A stretch of 64,000 bases of DNA from Streptomyces sp. BA2 (GCF_009769735.1 NZ_WSRO01000002.1:2740001-2804000); one strand, 5' to 3'. Shown: positions 30,503 to 40,642, counted from the stretch's first letter. The notes: generated by a model not told the origin, from the letters alone. Program-made: numbers and translations.

Positions 30503-30524
30503 TTGCGCAATATAAATTGCGCAA
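30503..30524. promoter_or_regulatory. Probable operator of the ArsR-type regulator
   Basis: Two copies of the palindrome TTGCGCAA are separated by TATAAA, making a 22-bp element within an AT-rich stretch 28-49 bp upstream of the regulator start. Such spacing fits a winged-helix dimer bound across the promoter. Confidence 0.65.
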
Positions 30525-30550
30525 CTTTCCCTTCGCATCTCGCGAGCAGA

Positions 30551-30579
30551 AAGCCCTGGCCACCCAGTGACCAGGGCTT
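30551..30579 (-). terminator. Terminator after hisF
   Basis: AAGCCCTGG (30551-30559) pairs with CCAGGGCTT (30571-30579); the stem extends to 13 bp with one mismatch and a 3-nt loop. On the minus strand it is followed by CTTTCT. It ends the hisD-to-hisF unit before the regulator promoter. Confidence 0.7.
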
Positions 30580-30603
30580 ACGCGAAGACGCGAAGAACGC
30601 GGC

Positions 30604-31359
30604 TCAGCGGACGGGGTGACCCGCCTCCCGAAGGGTTTCCTTCACCTCGCCGATCCGCAGATCCCCGAAGTGGAAGACCGACGCGGCGAGCACCGCGTCC
30701 GCGCCGGCCGCGATCGCCGGCGGGAAGTGGTCGAGGCGGCCCGCGCCGCCGGACGCGATGACAGGGACGGTGACGTGGCGTCGTACCGCCGCGATCATCT
30801 CGATGTCGTAGCCGTCCTTGGTGCCGTCCGCGTCCATCGAGTTGAGGAGGATCTCCCCCGCGCCCAGCTCGGCGGCCTGGTGCGCCCACTCGACCGCGTC
30901 GATCCCGGCGGACTTGCGACCGCCGTGGGTCGTCACCTCGAAGCTCCCGGAGGCGGTCCGCCTCGCGTCCACCGACAGGACGAGCACCTGGCGGCCGAAA
31001 CGCTCCGCGATCTCGCGGATCAGCTCCGGCCGTGCGATGGCGGCCGTGTTCACGCCCACCTTGTCCGCACCGGCCCGCAGGAGCTTGTCGACGTCCTCCG
31101 CCGTGCGGACGCCGCCGCCCACCGTGAGCGGGATGAAGACCTGCTCGGCGGTGCGCCGGACCACGTCGTACGTCGTCTCACGGTTGCCCGACGACGCCGT
31201 GATGTCCAGGAAGGTGAGTTCGTCGGCGCCTTCGGCGTCGTACACCTTGGCCATCTCGACGGGGTCGCCCGCGTCGCGCAGGTTCTGGAAGTTGACGCCC
31301 TTGACGACCCGGCCGTTGTCCACGTCCAGGCAAGGGATGACTCGTACGGAGAGGGTCAT
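30604..31359 (-). CDS. hisF: Imidazole glycerol phosphate synthase, cyclase subunit
   Basis: 251-residue TIM barrel that, with ammonia from HisH, makes imidazole glycerol phosphate and [25 protein letters not shown] holds the catalytic Asp (about residue 11). [25 protein letters not shown] (second catalytic Asp) and VIASGGAG are the phosphate and catalytic loops. Its ATG overlaps the RidA-family stop by 4 bp. It is the last gene of the his chain. Confidence 0.97.
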   Translation of the reverse strand: MTLSVRVIPCLDVDNGRVVKGVNFQNLRDAGDPVEMAKVYDAEGADELTFLDITASSGNRETTYDVVRRTAEQVFIPLTVGGGVRTAEDVDKLLRAGADKVGVNTAAIARPELIREIAERFGRQVLVLSVDARRTASGSFEVTTHGGRKSAGIDAVEWAHQAAELGAGEILLNSMDADGTKDGYDIEMIAAVRRHVTVPVIASGGAGRLDHFPPAIAAGADAVLAASVFHFGDLRIGEVKETLREAGHPVR

Positions 31360-31763
31360 TCCGCGACACCTGCCCGCGGGCCGTAGGCCTCCACCTCGAC
31401 CTCGACGACCAGACTCGGGTCGATGAAGCCGGAGACGATGATCATCGAAGCGGCGGGACGGACGTCGTCGAAGAGCTCCTTGTGGGCCCGGCCGACCTCC
31501 TCCACGTCCCGCGCGTGGGTCAGATACATGCGGGTGCGTACGACGTGCTCCCGGCCGAGGCCCAGCTTCTTCAAGGCCTCGACGGCGACGTGGAAGGCGT
31601 TGGCCGCCTGCTCGTAGGGGGTCCCGGCGTCTATGACGCCGTTCACCACCGACGTGCAGCCCGACACCAGGACGAGGCCGTTGGGCAGCTCGACCGCGCG
31701 GGAGTAGCCGATGGCCTCTTCCCACGGGCCGCCCGAGCTCACCCTGCGGACGATGTCACTCAT
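31356..31763 (-). CDS. RidA/YjgF-family protein
   Basis: 135 residues. RidA-family proteins hydrolyse reactive enamine/imine intermediates. [40 protein letters not shown] and [10 protein letters not shown] are family features; the usual catalytic Arg is likely in RTRMY. The C-terminal VEVEAYGP matches the trimer interface strand. ATGA overlaps on both sides (priA before, hisF after) place it firmly in the his operon, where it may protect PLP enzymes or handle a histidine-pathway by-product. That link is inference. Confidence 0.9.
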   Translation of the reverse strand: MSDIVRRVSSGGPWEEAIGYSRAVELPNGLVLVSGCTSVVNGVIDAGTPYEQAANAFHVAVEALKKLGLGREHVVRTRMYLTHARDVEEVGRAHKELFDDVRPAASMIIVSGFIDPSLVVEVEVEAYGPRAGVAE

Positions 31764-32488
31764 GACGTCGCCACCGCGGCGAGTGCCTCTTCGAGCGTGA
31801 ACGCCTTGGCGTACAGCGCCTTGCCGACGATGGCGCCCTCGACGCCCTGCGGGACGAGCTCGGCGATCGCGCGCAGGTCGTCCAGGGACGAGACGCCGCC
31901 CGAGGCGACCACGGGACGGTCCGTCGCCGCGCAGACGCCCCGCAGGAGCTCCAGGTTCGGGCCCTGCAGCGTGCCGTCCTTGGCGATGTCGGTGACGACA
32001 TAGCGGGCGCAGCCCTCGGAGTTGAGGCGCTCCAGGGTCTCGTAGAGGTCGCCGCCGTCGCGGGTCCAGCCGCGGCCGCGCAGGGTCGTGCCGCGTACGT
32101 CGAGGCCGACCGCGATCTTGTCGCCGTGCGACGCGATGACCTTGGCGACCCAGTCCGGGGTCTCCAGGGCGGCGGTGCCGAGGTTCACGCGCGTGCAGCC
32201 GGTGGCGAGCGCGGCCTCCAGGGACGCGTCGTCGCGGATGCCGCCGGACAGCTCGACCTTGATGTCCATGGCGCCCGCGACCTCGGCGATGAGCGCGCGG
32301 TTGTCGCCGGTGCCGAACGCGGCGTCCAGGTCCACCAGGTGCAGCCACTCGGCGCCCGACCGCTGCCAGGAGAGGGCGGCCTCAAGGGGGGAGCCGTAGG
32401 AGGTCTCCGATCCGGACTCGCCGTGGACGAGGCGTACGGCCTGGCCGTCGCGGACGTCGACGGCGGGGAGGAGTTCGAGCTTGCTCAC
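31760..32488 (-). CDS. priA: Bifunctional HisA/TrpF isomerase PriA
   Basis: 242-residue TIM barrel catalysing both the ProFAR isomerase step of histidine synthesis and the PRA isomerase step of tryptophan synthesis. [20 protein letters not shown] has the first catalytic Asp, and [16 protein letters not shown] the second, with [14 protein letters not shown] as the PriA-type loop. The start is GTG 32488 (VSKLELLPA), with CAGGGA upstream; an in-frame ATG at 32503 is less likely. Absence of trpF from the window and the presence of priA are typical of Streptomyces. It links the trp and his clusters functionally. Confidence 0.96.
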   Translation of the reverse strand: MSKLELLPAVDVRDGQAVRLVHGESGSETSYGSPLEAALSWQRSGAEWLHLVDLDAAFGTGDNRALIAEVAGAMDIKVELSGGIRDDASLEAALATGCTRVNLGTAALETPDWVAKVIASHGDKIAVGLDVRGTTLRGRGWTRDGGDLYETLERLNSEGCARYVVTDIAKDGTLQGPNLELLRGVCAATDRPVVASGGVSSLDDLRAIAELVPQGVEGAIVGKALYAKAFTLEEALAAVATS

Positions 32489-32505
32489 AGAAATCCCTGA
32501 CATCC

Positions 32506-33147
32506 CTAGAGGGTTCCGATCCAGTTGGTGAGGAGCTGGGCGCCGGCGTCGCCGGACTTCTCGGGGTGGAACTGCGTGGCCCACAGCGCGCCGTTCTCGA
32601 CGGCGGCCACGAAGGGCTCGCCGTGCGTGGTCCAGGCGACCTTGGGCGCCCGGAAGGCGGGGTTGCCGACCTCGAAGTCCCAGTGGTGCACCGCGTACGA
32701 GTGCACGAAGTAGAAGCGGGCTTCGGCGTCGAGGCCCGCGAAGAGCTGGGAGTCGTCCGCGGCCTGGACCGTGTTCCAGCCCATGTGCGGGACGATGTCG
32801 GCCTTCAGCGGCTCGACGGTGCCGGGCCACTCGTCGAGGCCATCGGCCTCCACGTCGTGCTCGATGCCGCGCGCGAAGAGGATCTGCATGCCGACGCAGA
32901 TGCCCATCACGGGTCGGCCGCCCGCGAGCCTGCGGCCCACGATCCAGTCGCCGCGGGCCTCCTTGAGCCCCTGCATGCAGGCGGCGAAGGCGCCCACACC
33001 GGGGACGAGGAGGCCGTCGGCGTTCATGGCCGTGTCGTAGTCACGGGTGATCTCGACGTCCGCGCCCGCGCGCGCGAGGGCGCGCTCGGCGGAACGGACG
33101 TTCCCGAAGCCGTAGTCGAAGACGACGACCTTCTTGGGAGCGGTCAT
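32506..33147 (-). CDS. hisH: Imidazole glycerol phosphate synthase, glutamine amidotransferase subunit
   Basis: 213-residue class I glutaminase that feeds ammonia to HisF. The nucleophile Cys is in [10 protein letters not shown] and the His-Glu pair in [28 protein letters not shown] is the family start. Stop TAG lies 17 bp before the priA GTG. Upstream is a 16-bp gap to the small membrane gene. Confidence 0.97.
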   Translation of the reverse strand: MTAPKKVVVFDYGFGNVRSAERALARAGADVEITRDYDTAMNADGLLVPGVGAFAACMQGLKEARGDWIVGRRLAGGRPVMGICVGMQILFARGIEHDVEADGLDEWPGTVEPLKADIVPHMGWNTVQAADDSQLFAGLDAEARFYFVHSYAVHHWDFEVGNPAFRAPKVAWTTHGEPFVAAVENGALWATQFHPEKSGDAGAQLLTNWIGTL

Positions 33148-33163
33148 ATGTGGATCAGCCCCC

Positions 33164-33328
33164 TCAGTTCCAGTAGTCGAGCCGCATGACGCCCGCGACG
33201 ATGCACATGGCCGCGCCGATGGAGAGCAGCGTGATCAGGCTCTTGGGCATCCCCTGCTTGACGAAGGAGATGATGCCGCCGATCAGGAAGAGACCGACGA
33301 CGATCAGGATGGTGTTGAGACCGGTCAT
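33164..33328 (-). CDS. Small conserved membrane protein in his operon
   Basis: 54 residues: [20 protein letters not shown], then [20 protein letters not shown] and a C-terminal VMRLDYWN. Two hydrophobic helices are separated by a short basic loop. It lies between hisB (4-bp gap) and hisH (16-bp gap), so it is surely cotranscribed. I do not recognise a function; it may be a membrane tether or stress-related small protein. Confidence 0.8.
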   Translation of the reverse strand: MTGLNTILIVVGLFLIGGIISFVKQGMPKSLITLLSIGAAMCIVAGVMRLDYWN

Positions 33329-33332
33329 GGCT

Positions 33333-33926
33333 TTACAGCGCGCCCTTCGTGGAGGGGAGGATCCCGGCGGCGCGGGGGTCACGCTCGGACGCGTAGCGCA
33401 GCGCGCGGGCGAGGGCCTTGAACTGGCACTCCACGATGTGGTGGGCGTTGCGGCCGTAGGGCACGTGCACGTGCAGGGCGATCTGGGCCTGCGCGACGAA
33501 GGACTCCAGGATGTGCCGGGTCATCGTCGTGTCGTACGTGCCGATCATCGGCGCCATGGTCTCGGGCTCGGTGTGCACGAGGTACGGGCGGCCGCTCAGG
33601 TCGACGGTCACCTGGGCGAGCGACTCGTCCAGCGGGACCGTGCAGTTGCCGAAGCGGTAGATGCCGACCTTGTCGCCGAGCGCCTGCTTGAAGGCGGCGC
33701 CCAGGGCGAGGGCGGTGTCCTCGATGGTGTGGTGGGTGTCGATGTGCAGGTCGCCCTCGGTCTTGACCGTGAGGTCGAAGAGGCCGTGGCGGCCGAGCTG
33801 GTCGAGCATGTGGTCGTAGAAACCGACACCCGTCGAGACCTCGACCTTGCCGGTGCCGTCGAGATCGATCTCGACGAGGACCGACGTCTCCTTCGTGGTC
33901 CGTTCGACCCGTCCAACGCGGCTCAT
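33333..33926 (-). CDS. hisB: Imidazoleglycerol-phosphate dehydratase
   Basis: 197-residue monofunctional IGPD, a Mn-dependent 24-mer. The two metal motifs are [16 protein letters not shown] (about 67-82) and [16 protein letters not shown] near residue 165. [13 protein letters not shown] adds further ligands. The phosphatase domain found in enteric HisB is absent, as usual in actinobacteria. Its ATG overlaps the hisC stop by 4 bp. Confidence 0.97.
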   Translation of the reverse strand: MSRVGRVERTTKETSVLVEIDLDGTGKVEVSTGVGFYDHMLDQLGRHGLFDLTVKTEGDLHIDTHHTIEDTALALGAAFKQALGDKVGIYRFGNCTVPLDESLAQVTVDLSGRPYLVHTEPETMAPMIGTYDTTMTRHILESFVAQAQIALHVHVPYGRNAHHIVECQFKALARALRYASERDPRAAGILPSTKGAL

Positions 33927-35038
33927 GCCAGCTGCTCCTTCTTCAGTTCGCGTACCGCATCGAGGAACGCGTCGTTCTCTTCCGGGGTTCCTGCGGAGAC
34001 CCGCAGCCATCCCGGCACTCCGTTGTCCCGGACCAGGACGCCCCGGTCGAGGATCCGCTGCCAGACCGCGTGGGCGGCCCCTTCGCCCTCGAACCGCCCG
34101 AACTGGACGAAGTTGGCGTCGGAGTCGGTCACTTCATAGCCGATCGCACGCAGCTCGCTCACAAGGCGGTCGCGCTCCTGCTTCAGCTGCTCGACGTACT
34201 TCAGGAGCGTGTCGGTGTGCTCCAGGGCGGCGAGCGCGGTGGCCTGCGTGACGGCCGACAGGTGGTACGGCAGGCGTACGAGCTGCACGGCGTCGACGAC
34301 CGCCGGGTCGGCGGCGAGGTAGCCGAGGCGCAGCCCGGCCGCTCCGAAGGCCTTCGACATGGTCCGCGAGATGACGAGGTTCGGCCGTCCCGCGAGCAGC
34401 GGCAGCAGCGAGTCGCCGTGGCTGAACTCGACGTACGCCTCGTCCACGACCACCATCGACGGCTTGGCGGCCTGTGCGGCTTCGTAGAGCGCGAGGACCG
34501 TGTCGCCGGAGACGGCGTTGCCCGTGGGGTTGTTGGGCGTGGTGACGAAGACGACGTCGGGCTGGTTCTCGGCGATGGTCTTCGTCGCCGCTTCGACGTC
34601 GATCGTGAAGTCGTCGCCGCGGGGGCCCGAGATCCAGCCCGTGCCGGTGCCGCGCGCGATGAGGCCGTGCATCGAGTACGAGGGCTCGAAACCGATGGCG
34701 GTGCGTCCGGGCCCGCCGAAGGTCTGCAGGAGCTGCTGGATGACTTCGTTCGAGCCGTTGGCCGCCCAGACGTTGGCGAGGGTGACCTCGTGGCCGCCGG
34801 TGTTCGTGAGGTAGCGCGCGAGCTCGGTGCGCAGCTCGACCGCGTCGCGGTCGGGGTAGCGGTTGAGGTCGCGTGCCGCCTCGCGGACCCGCTCGGCGAT
34901 GCGCTCGACGAGCGGCTCGGGGAGCGGGTAGGGGTTCTCGTTCGTGTTCAGGCGTACGGGTACGTCGAGCTGGGGCGCCCCATAAGGGGATTTGCCGCGC
35001 AGTTCGTCGCGTACGGGAAGGTCGTCGATGTTGGTCAC
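33923..35038 (-). CDS. hisC: Histidinol-phosphate aminotransferase
   Basis: 371-residue fold-type I PLP aminotransferase. [14 protein letters not shown] and [18 protein letters not shown] are N-terminal motifs. PNNPTGNAV contacts the substrate, [10 protein letters not shown] holds the PLP-ring Asp, and the PLP Lys is in [20 protein letters not shown] 35038 overlaps the hisD stop (GTGA), which decides the start over an ATG at 35059 inside hisD. Confidence 0.96.
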   Translation of the reverse strand: MTNIDDLPVRDELRGKSPYGAPQLDVPVRLNTNENPYPLPEPLVERIAERVREAARDLNRYPDRDAVELRTELARYLTNTGGHEVTLANVWAANGSNEVIQQLLQTFGGPGRTAIGFEPSYSMHGLIARGTGTGWISGPRGDDFTIDVEAATKTIAENQPDVVFVTTPNNPTGNAVSGDTVLALYEAAQAAKPSMVVVDEAYVEFSHGDSLLPLLAGRPNLVISRTMSKAFGAAGLRLGYLAADPAVVDAVQLVRLPYHLSAVTQATALAALEHTDTLLKYVEQLKQERDRLVSELRAIGYEVTDSDANFVQFGRFEGEGAAHAVWQRILDRGVLVRDNGVPGWLRVSAGTPEENDAFLDAVRELKKEQLA

Positions 35039-36360
35039 TTGTTCTCCGGCACCTTCCATCCGAACCTCGCCTTGATGGCCGCACCGTGCGCGGGCAGGTC
35101 CTCGGCCTCGGCGAGCGTCACCACGTGCTGGGCCACGTCGGCGAGCGCGTCGCGGGTGTAGTCGACGATGTGGATGCCGCGCAGGAACGACTGGACGCTG
35201 AGCCCCGAGGAGTGGCAGGCGCAGCCGCCCGTCGGCAGGACGTGATTGGACCCTGCGCAGTAGTCACCGAGGGAGACGGGCGCCCAGGGGCCGACGAAGA
35301 TCGCGCCCGCGTTCTTGACGCGGTCCGCGACGGCGGCGGCGTCCGCGGTCTGGATCTCCAGGTGCTCGGCGCCGTACGCGTCGACGACGCGCAGGCCCTC
35401 CTTCAGGCCGTCGACCAGGACGATCGCGGACTGCCTGCCCGCCAGGGCGGGGACGATCCGGTCCTCGACGTGCTTGGTCGCGGCGACCTGCGGCTCCAGC
35501 TCCTTGGCGACGGCGTCGGCAAGCGCCACGGAGTCGGTGACGAGGACGGCGGCCGCGAGCGGGTCGTGCTCGGCCTGGCTGATCAGGTCGGACGCGACGT
35601 GCGCCGGGTCGGCGGTGTCGTCGGCGAGGACCGCGATCTCGGTCGGGCCCGCCTCGGTGTCGATGCCGATGCGTCCGGTGAAGTAGCGCTTGGCGGCCGC
35701 GACCCAGATGTTGCCGGGCCCGGTGACCATGTTGGCCGGGGCGCAGGTCTCGGTGCCGTACGCGAACATGGCGACGGCCTGGGCGCCGCCGACCGCGTAC
35801 ACCTCGTCGATGCCGAGGAGGGCGCAGGCGGCGAGGATCGTCGGGTGCGGGAGTCCGCTGAAGTCCTTCTGCGGCGGGGACGCGAGCGCCATCGACTCGA
35901 CGCCCGCCTCTTGTGCCGGGACCGCGTTCATGATCACGGAGGACGGGTAGACGGAGCGGCCGCCCGGGGCGTAGAGCCCGACGCGCTCGACCGGCACCCA
36001 CTTCTCGGTGACCGTGCCGCCGGGGACGACCTGGGTGGTGTGCGGGGCGCGGCGCTGCTCGCGGTGGACGATGCGGGCGCGGCGGATCGACTCCTCGAGC
36101 GCCTCGCGCACGAGCGGGTCGAGACCGGCCAGGGCTTCGGCGATGGCGGTCGCGGGGACGCGGACCTGCGCAAGGCGTACTCCGTCGAACTTCTCCGCGT
36201 ATTCGATCAGCGCCGCGTCGCCCCGATGATGTACGTCCTCGCAGATGGGCCGCACCTTCTCCAGGGCGGCCGCGACGTCGAAGTCGGCACGGGGCAGCAG
36301 GGCGCGCAGGGCGGGACCCTCGGGGAGGGCGTCGCCGCGCAGATCGATTCGGGAGATCAC
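35035..36360 (-). CDS. hisD: Histidinol dehydrogenase
   Basis: 441-residue Zn-dependent, NAD-linked enzyme that oxidises L-histidinol to histidine. [31 protein letters not shown] and [13 protein letters not shown] are signature motifs. Zn ligands include the His of SQAEHDP and a later LPAHGAA region; [17 protein letters not shown] is the catalytic loop. The start is GTG 36360 ([10 protein letters not shown]). The frame continues far upstream as noncoding antisense to the next gene. It is the first gene of the hisD-C-B-x-H-priA-ridA-F chain. Confidence 0.96.
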   Translation of the reverse strand: MISRIDLRGDALPEGPALRALLPRADFDVAAALEKVRPICEDVHHRGDAALIEYAEKFDGVRLAQVRVPATAIAEALAGLDPLVREALEESIRRARIVHREQRRAPHTTQVVPGGTVTEKWVPVERVGLYAPGGRSVYPSSVIMNAVPAQEAGVESMALASPPQKDFSGLPHPTILAACALLGIDEVYAVGGAQAVAMFAYGTETCAPANMVTGPGNIWVAAAKRYFTGRIGIDTEAGPTEIAVLADDTADPAHVASDLISQAEHDPLAAAVLVTDSVALADAVAKELEPQVAATKHVEDRIVPALAGRQSAIVLVDGLKEGLRVVDAYGAEHLEIQTADAAAVADRVKNAGAIFVGPWAPVSLGDYCAGSNHVLPTGGCACHSSGLSVQSFLRGIHIVDYTRDALADVAQHVVTLAEAEDLPAHGAAIKARFGWKVPENK

Positions 36361-36525
36361 ATGGCCAATTCTCTCAGACCCTGATTCCGGGCCGGACGCC
36401 GTATCACTGGCTGATATGAATCCCGGAAGACCACGTTCACCACTAGCGTTCAGCCCGTCACTGAGCGGGCATGAACAGGTGTACGAGAGCCAGCGCATCG
36501 CAGGAGCACGGGGAGGACAACAGCA

Positions 36526-38100
36526 GTGGTCGACGACACCGGCACCGGGGACCCGCCGGACGGACTGACCGCCGCCGAGATCGGCATGTGGCAGGCCTTC
36601 CGCAACGGCAGCGTCTATGACCTCCGCTCCGGGGACGCGATGGCGGACGACCCGCACGGCGGCCACCCCTGGGGTCCGGAACGCAGCGTGCGCGCGCGCA
36701 TCGTGTGCTGGCTGCTCCTCGACGGGCCGCCCGCCCTCTCGGGCCGGGTCTCGTCGCTGAAGCTCTCGGGCCTCCAGATCACGGACGTACTCGATCTTGC
36801 GGGCGGCGAGGTCCTTCCCTACGCCGAGCTGAAGCACTGCCGCTTCGAGAAGGAAGTGCTCGTCCCCGAGGCCAAGTTCACCACGTTGCGTCTCGTCAAC
36901 TGCTCGATCCCGCGCGTGGAGGCGGCCCGCGTGCACACGGAGGGCGATCTGCACCTGCCGCGCTGCCGGATCCACAACGGCATGCGGCTCACGGACGCCC
37001 AGATCGGCACCGACCTCCTTATCAACCAGGCCGTGATCTACCGCGACCGGCGCGGCAACTCGATCATGGGCGACGGGCTCTCGGTCGGGCAGGACCTCCA
37101 GGCCGAGATGATGGAGTCGCACGGCCAGCTGAGCCTGCGCGGCGCGAAGGTCGGCGTCTCCTTCAGCCTGCGCGGCAGCAAGCTCGCCAATCCGTACGGC
37201 CAGCGGGCGCTCAACGCCCCGCAGATGACCGTGGAACGCACGCTGTACATGACGCCCGCCGCGCTCGGCGATCCCCCCATGACCAGCGGCACCACTCCCC
37301 CGCGCGGCACCCGCGTCCAGCGCTTCGAGTGCCAGGGCGGCATCAGGCTCGACGACGGGCGCTTCGGGGACGCCGTCGACCTGGCCCAGGCGCGCTTCAC
37401 CCTGGAGAACGACCAGGAGGTGTCGCTGCGCCGCGTCCAGACCCCCGAGCTGCGCTTCCTCGGCGAGGCCCCGCAGCGCGGCAAGATCATTCTGTCCGGC
37501 GCCAAGGTCGTCACGCTCATCGACAAGTCGATCAGCTGGCCGGGTCCCGGCGGTCTCCAGATGGGCGGCTTCAGTTACGAGAACCTCGTCCCGCAGGGCA
37601 GCTTCCCGCTCTCCCGGCGGCTGAGCTGGGTGGCGGCCGCGACCGCCGAGTACAGCCCCGAGCCGTACGAGAAGCTGGCGACCGTCCTGCGCGACAGCGG
37701 CGAGGACGCCGACGCCCGCGAGGTCCTGCTCGCCAAGCAGCGCAGACGCCGCGAGACCCTGCCGCTCGCGGCGAAGCTCTGGGGCTTCGCCCAGGACTGG
37801 ACGGTGGCCTACGGCTACCGGCCGGGCCGCGCCGCCCTCTGGATGGCGGTGCTCTGGGCGGTGAGCGCGGTGGCCTTCTCGCGCGCCGACCACCCGGCGA
37901 TCAAACCGGGCGAGCACCCGAACTGGAACCCCGCCCTCTTCGCCCTCGATCTGCTGCTCCCGGTCATCAACCTCGGCCAGGACAGCTACTGGCAGCTGCG
38001 CGGCGGCTGGCAGTGGTTCGCGGCGATCCTGATCCTGCTCGGCTGGGTGCTCGCGACGACGGTCGCCGCGGGGGCGACGAGGCTGCTGCGGAGGAACTGA
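36526..38100 (+). CDS. Beta-helix-like protein with C-terminal membrane anchor
   Basis: 524 residues, function not recognised. From about residue 75 to 370 there are repeating short strands, such as [39 protein letters not shown] and [20 protein letters not shown], like an irregular pentapeptide or right-handed beta-helix protein. The C-terminal third has two hydrophobic helices (about 432-450 and 495-515) with a Trp-rich loop between them. No signal peptide, so the helix domain is probably cytoplasmic. GTG start with GGGAGG 9 bp upstream. Sometimes labelled oxidoreductase in actinobacteria, but no cofactor motif is visible. Confidence 0.75.
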   Translation: MVDDTGTGDPPDGLTAAEIGMWQAFRNGSVYDLRSGDAMADDPHGGHPWGPERSVRARIVCWLLLDGPPALSGRVSSLKLSGLQITDVLDLAGGEVLPYAELKHCRFEKEVLVPEAKFTTLRLVNCSIPRVEAARVHTEGDLHLPRCRIHNGMRLTDAQIGTDLLINQAVIYRDRRGNSIMGDGLSVGQDLQAEMMESHGQLSLRGAKVGVSFSLRGSKLANPYGQRALNAPQMTVERTLYMTPAALGDPPMTSGTTPPRGTRVQRFECQGGIRLDDGRFGDAVDLAQARFTLENDQEVSLRRVQTPELRFLGEAPQRGKIILSGAKVVTLIDKSISWPGPGGLQMGGFSYENLVPQGSFPLSRRLSWVAAATAEYSPEPYEKLATVLRDSGEDADAREVLLAKQRRRRETLPLAAKLWGFAQDWTVAYGYRPGRAALWMAVLWAVSAVAFSRADHPAIKPGEHPNWNPALFALDLLLPVINLGQDSYWQLRGGWQWFAAILILLGWVLATTVAAGATRLLRRN

Positions 38101-38237
38101 GCGGGCCTTCCGTGGCCACCGGGGACAGATATTTTGCTTTTCCTTGACCATGTGTCAGGCAACCGAACGACCGATGCGAAAGCTTCACCGGCCACCCCCT
38201 GGCACTGCCCCGACCTGCGGCTTTCAATACCCACACG

Positions 38238-39245
38238 ATGGCACTGCTGCGCGCCCTTATCCGCACCGCTCGAATGGTCAGGAACACCCCGCTCCTCGCC
38301 GCCGGTCTGACCCCCGACGACGAGGTGCTCCTCGACGCGCCCGACGACCGTCTCGGCCCCGCGCTCGTCGCCGCGGGCCGGGGCGACCACGGCCCCGCCG
38401 CCAAGCTCCTCGCCATGACGCGCGAGGGCAACGAATGGGAGAACCGCGACCGCTACACGACGCGTCTGGCCGCCTTCGCCCGCTCCCGCTCCGAATGGTT
38501 CGACGACTGGCAGGCCGCCGCGCCGCACGACCCGGACGCGCTGCTCGTCAAGGCCGAGCTCGCGGTCGTCCGCGGCTGGGAGTCACCCGCCCGCGCCGAG
38601 CTGCTTCGCGAGACGGCGCCCCTGATCACCGCGGCCGCCGAGGCCGACCCGCGCGACCCCGTGCCGTGGCGGATCGCCCTGGACCACGCGCGCGGCACCC
38701 ATGCCCCGCACTCGGTCTTCGACGCGCTCCGGGCCGAGGCGGTGCACCGCTCCTCGCACCACTACGGCTGCCACGCCTCGGCGCTCCAGTACCTGTCCGC
38801 CGCCTGGTACGGCTCGCACCGCCAGTGCTTCGACTTCGCCGAGCGCGCCGCACGCGACGCGCTGCCGGGATCGCTGATCCAGGCGCTGCCCGCGCGGGCC
38901 GCGTTCGCCTACCTCACCAGCGCTTCGGGGAGCGTGCCGCGCGAGCGCCTGGACGCCGCGGCCGACCTCGGGATCGCCCTGTCGCAGGAGTACGAGGCCG
39001 GGGATCCCTGGCCGGCGGAGGTCCGCAACGTCCTCACGTTCGTCCTCGTACGCCTGGAGCGGTGGAGCGACGCCCTCGAACAGCTGCGCCTCATCGGGCC
39101 CTATGCGACGTCCTTCCCCTGGGACCGCATGTCCGACGATCCGCTCGGCCAGTTCCTGGAACTGCGTGACGGCATACGCATCGAGGTGGCCTCCGGGACC
39201 CCGCTGCGCACCGGTGGCGGACGTCCGGCCGCCGGCGACCATTAG
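38238..39245 (+). CDS. Conserved actinobacterial helical-repeat protein
   Basis: 335 residues, all-helical, no signal peptide. Pairs of amphipathic helices (for example ADPRDPVPWRIALDHARGTH, ALQYLSAAWYGSHRQCFDFA and VPRERLDAAADLGIALSQEY) look like degenerate TPR repeats. I recognise it only as a conserved Streptomyces hypothetical. The 137-bp gap before it includes an AT-rich stretch (38131-38150). The LON-domain gene begins 11 bp downstream of its stop, so they may form an operon. Confidence 0.7.
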   Translation: MALLRALIRTARMVRNTPLLAAGLTPDDEVLLDAPDDRLGPALVAAGRGDHGPAAKLLAMTREGNEWENRDRYTTRLAAFARSRSEWFDDWQAAAPHDPDALLVKAELAVVRGWESPARAELLRETAPLITAAAEADPRDPVPWRIALDHARGTHAPHSVFDALRAEAVHRSSHHYGCHASALQYLSAAWYGSHRQCFDFAERAARDALPGSLIQALPARAAFAYLTSASGSVPRERLDAAADLGIALSQEYEAGDPWPAEVRNVLTFVLVRLERWSDALEQLRLIGPYATSFPWDRMSDDPLGQFLELRDGIRIEVASGTPLRTGGGRPAAGDH

Positions 39246-39256
39246 GCTTGAGGCTC

Positions 39257-39997
39257 GTGACCACCGTCCGGCTTCCGCTCTTCCCGCTCAACTCGGTGCT
39301 GTTCCCGGGGCTCGTGCTCCCGCTGAACGTGTTCGAGGAGCGTTATCGCGCCATGATGCGCGACCTGCTCAAGACTCCCGACGAGGAGCAGCGCCTCTTC
39401 GCGGTCGTCGCGATCCGCGACGGCCTGGAGGTGGCGCCGAGCGCCCCGGGTCTCCCTGACCCCACCTCGCAGCCCGAGCAGGGGCCGGCCGCCGGCTTCG
39501 GGGACGACCCGCTCAAGGCCTTCCACACGGTGGGCTGCGTGGCGGACGCGGCGACGATCAGGGAGCGCGCCGACGGCGGCTTCGAGGTGCTCGCCACCGG
39601 CACCTCACGCGTGCGCCTGCACTCCGTGGACGCGTCGGGCGCCTTCCTGACCGCGGAGGTCGAGGAGCTGCCCGAGGAACCGGGCGAGGAGGCGGGCACC
39701 CTCGCCGAGGGCGTCCTGCGGGCCTTTCGCTCCTACCAGAAGCGGCTCGCCGGGGCGCGCGAGCGGTCCCTCTCCACGGGCGCCGAACTGCCGGACGACC
39801 CGTCCGTGGTGTCGTATCTCGTCGCGGCCGCCGCCGTCCTCGACACCCCCACCAAGCAGCGGCTCCTCGAGGCGCCGGACACGGCGTCGCGCCTGCACGA
39901 CGAGCTGAAAGTCCTTCGCGCCGAGACCGCCATCATCCGTAATCTGCCGTCGTTGCCCGCGACGGACCTGACGCGCGGCACCACAAGCCTCAACTGA
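39257..39997 (+). CDS. LON peptidase substrate-binding domain protein
   Basis: 246-residue stand-alone Lon N-terminal domain (PUA-like) without protease or ATPase parts. RLPLFPLNSVLFPGLVLPLN is the domain opening, followed by FEERYRAMMRDLL, GCVADAATIRE and GTSRVRLHSV. Such proteins are thought to bind substrates or adaptors; the role is not established. GTG 39257 was chosen because GAGG precedes it and the conserved strand starts 5 residues later. It lies 17 bp before ybaK. Confidence 0.87.
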   Translation: MTTVRLPLFPLNSVLFPGLVLPLNVFEERYRAMMRDLLKTPDEEQRLFAVVAIRDGLEVAPSAPGLPDPTSQPEQGPAAGFGDDPLKAFHTVGCVADAATIRERADGGFEVLATGTSRVRLHSVDASGAFLTAEVEELPEEPGEEAGTLAEGVLRAFRSYQKRLAGARERSLSTGAELPDDPSVVSYLVAAAAVLDTPTKQRLLEAPDTASRLHDELKVLRAETAIIRNLPSLPATDLTRGTTSLN

Positions 39998-40014
39998 CGT
40001 AAGGCGCGAGCGCT

Positions 40015-40521
40015 TTGGCGAAGAAGCAGAAGAAACAGCAGTCGGGCGCCGGCGGCACCCCGGCGACGGTGGCCCTCACCGCGGCGGGCGCCGGCTACAC
40101 CGTCCACGCCTACGAACACGACCCCGCGCACCCCTCGTACGGCGAAGAGGCGGCGCAGGCCATGGGCGTCTCCCCCGACCGGGTCTTCAAGACCCTGGTC
40201 GCGGAGGTCGACGGCGAGCTGACGGTGGCCGTCGTCCCCGTGGCGGGCACCCTGAACCTCAAGGCCCTGGCCACGGCCGTCTCCGGCAAGCGCGCGGTGA
40301 TGGCGGACCCCTCGGCCGCCGAACGCACCACGGGGTACGTACGGGGCGGCATCTCGCCCCTGGGCCAGCGCAAGAAGCTCCGCACGGTCCTGGACGACTC
40401 GGCGTCGGCGCACGCCACGATCTGCGTCTCGGCGGGCCGCAGGGGCCTGGAAGTGGAACTGGCCCCCGGCGACCTGGCGCGTCTCACGGGCGCGGTGCTG
40501 GCCCCGATCGGGCGTGAATAG
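40015..40521 (+). CDS. ybaK: Cys-tRNA(Pro)/Cys-tRNA(Cys) deacylase YbaK
   Basis: 168-residue YbaK/EbsC-type editing domain that removes Cys from mischarged tRNA-Pro. The Lys-rich start (TTG, read as Met, then AKKQKKQQSG) is usual in actinobacteria. DPAHPSYGEEAAQAMGVSPD, RVFKTLVAEVDGELTVAVVP (catalytic Lys in FKTL) and GYVRGGISPLGQRKK are family motifs. TTG is the only starting codon that gives the full conserved N-terminus; AAGGCGCGAG lies upstream. Confidence 0.92.
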   Translation: MAKKQKKQQSGAGGTPATVALTAAGAGYTVHAYEHDPAHPSYGEEAAQAMGVSPDRVFKTLVAEVDGELTVAVVPVAGTLNLKALATAVSGKRAVMADPSAAERTTGYVRGGISPLGQRKKLRTVLDDSASAHATICVSAGRRGLEVELAPGDLARLTGAVLAPIGRE

Positions 40522-40561
40522 GCCCTCGACGAGGGCCGCGGGCTCGACTAGTACCACCCTC

Positions 40562-40636
40562 ATGTCGAAGAAGACGCGCAAGAGGAAGTGGCGGGTACGC
40601 AAGGGCAAGGCGAACCACGGAAGGCGGCCCGCCTGA
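40562..40636 (+). CDS. bL37-like 24-residue ribosomal protein
   Basis: Twenty-four codons: MSKKTRKRKWRVRKGKANHG then RRPA. Eleven of 24 residues are Lys or Arg. The size, the start MxKxxRKxR and the end KANHGxRP match the mycobacterial 50S protein bL37 as I remember it. If correct, it binds 23S rRNA. There is no ribosome site; TAGTAC lies 7 nt before the ATG as a possible -10, so it may be leaderless. It falls between ybaK and the convergent membrane gene (6 bp after its stop). Confidence 0.65.
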   Translation: MSKKTRKRKWRVRKGKANHGRRPA

Positions 40637-40642
40637 GATCTC

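Noticed and set aside
35035..38151. Minus-strand frame extending hisD by about 590 codons upstream
   Set aside because: HisD ends and begins normally at GTG 36360; the extension is antisense to the 524-residue protein gene and lacks any family motif.
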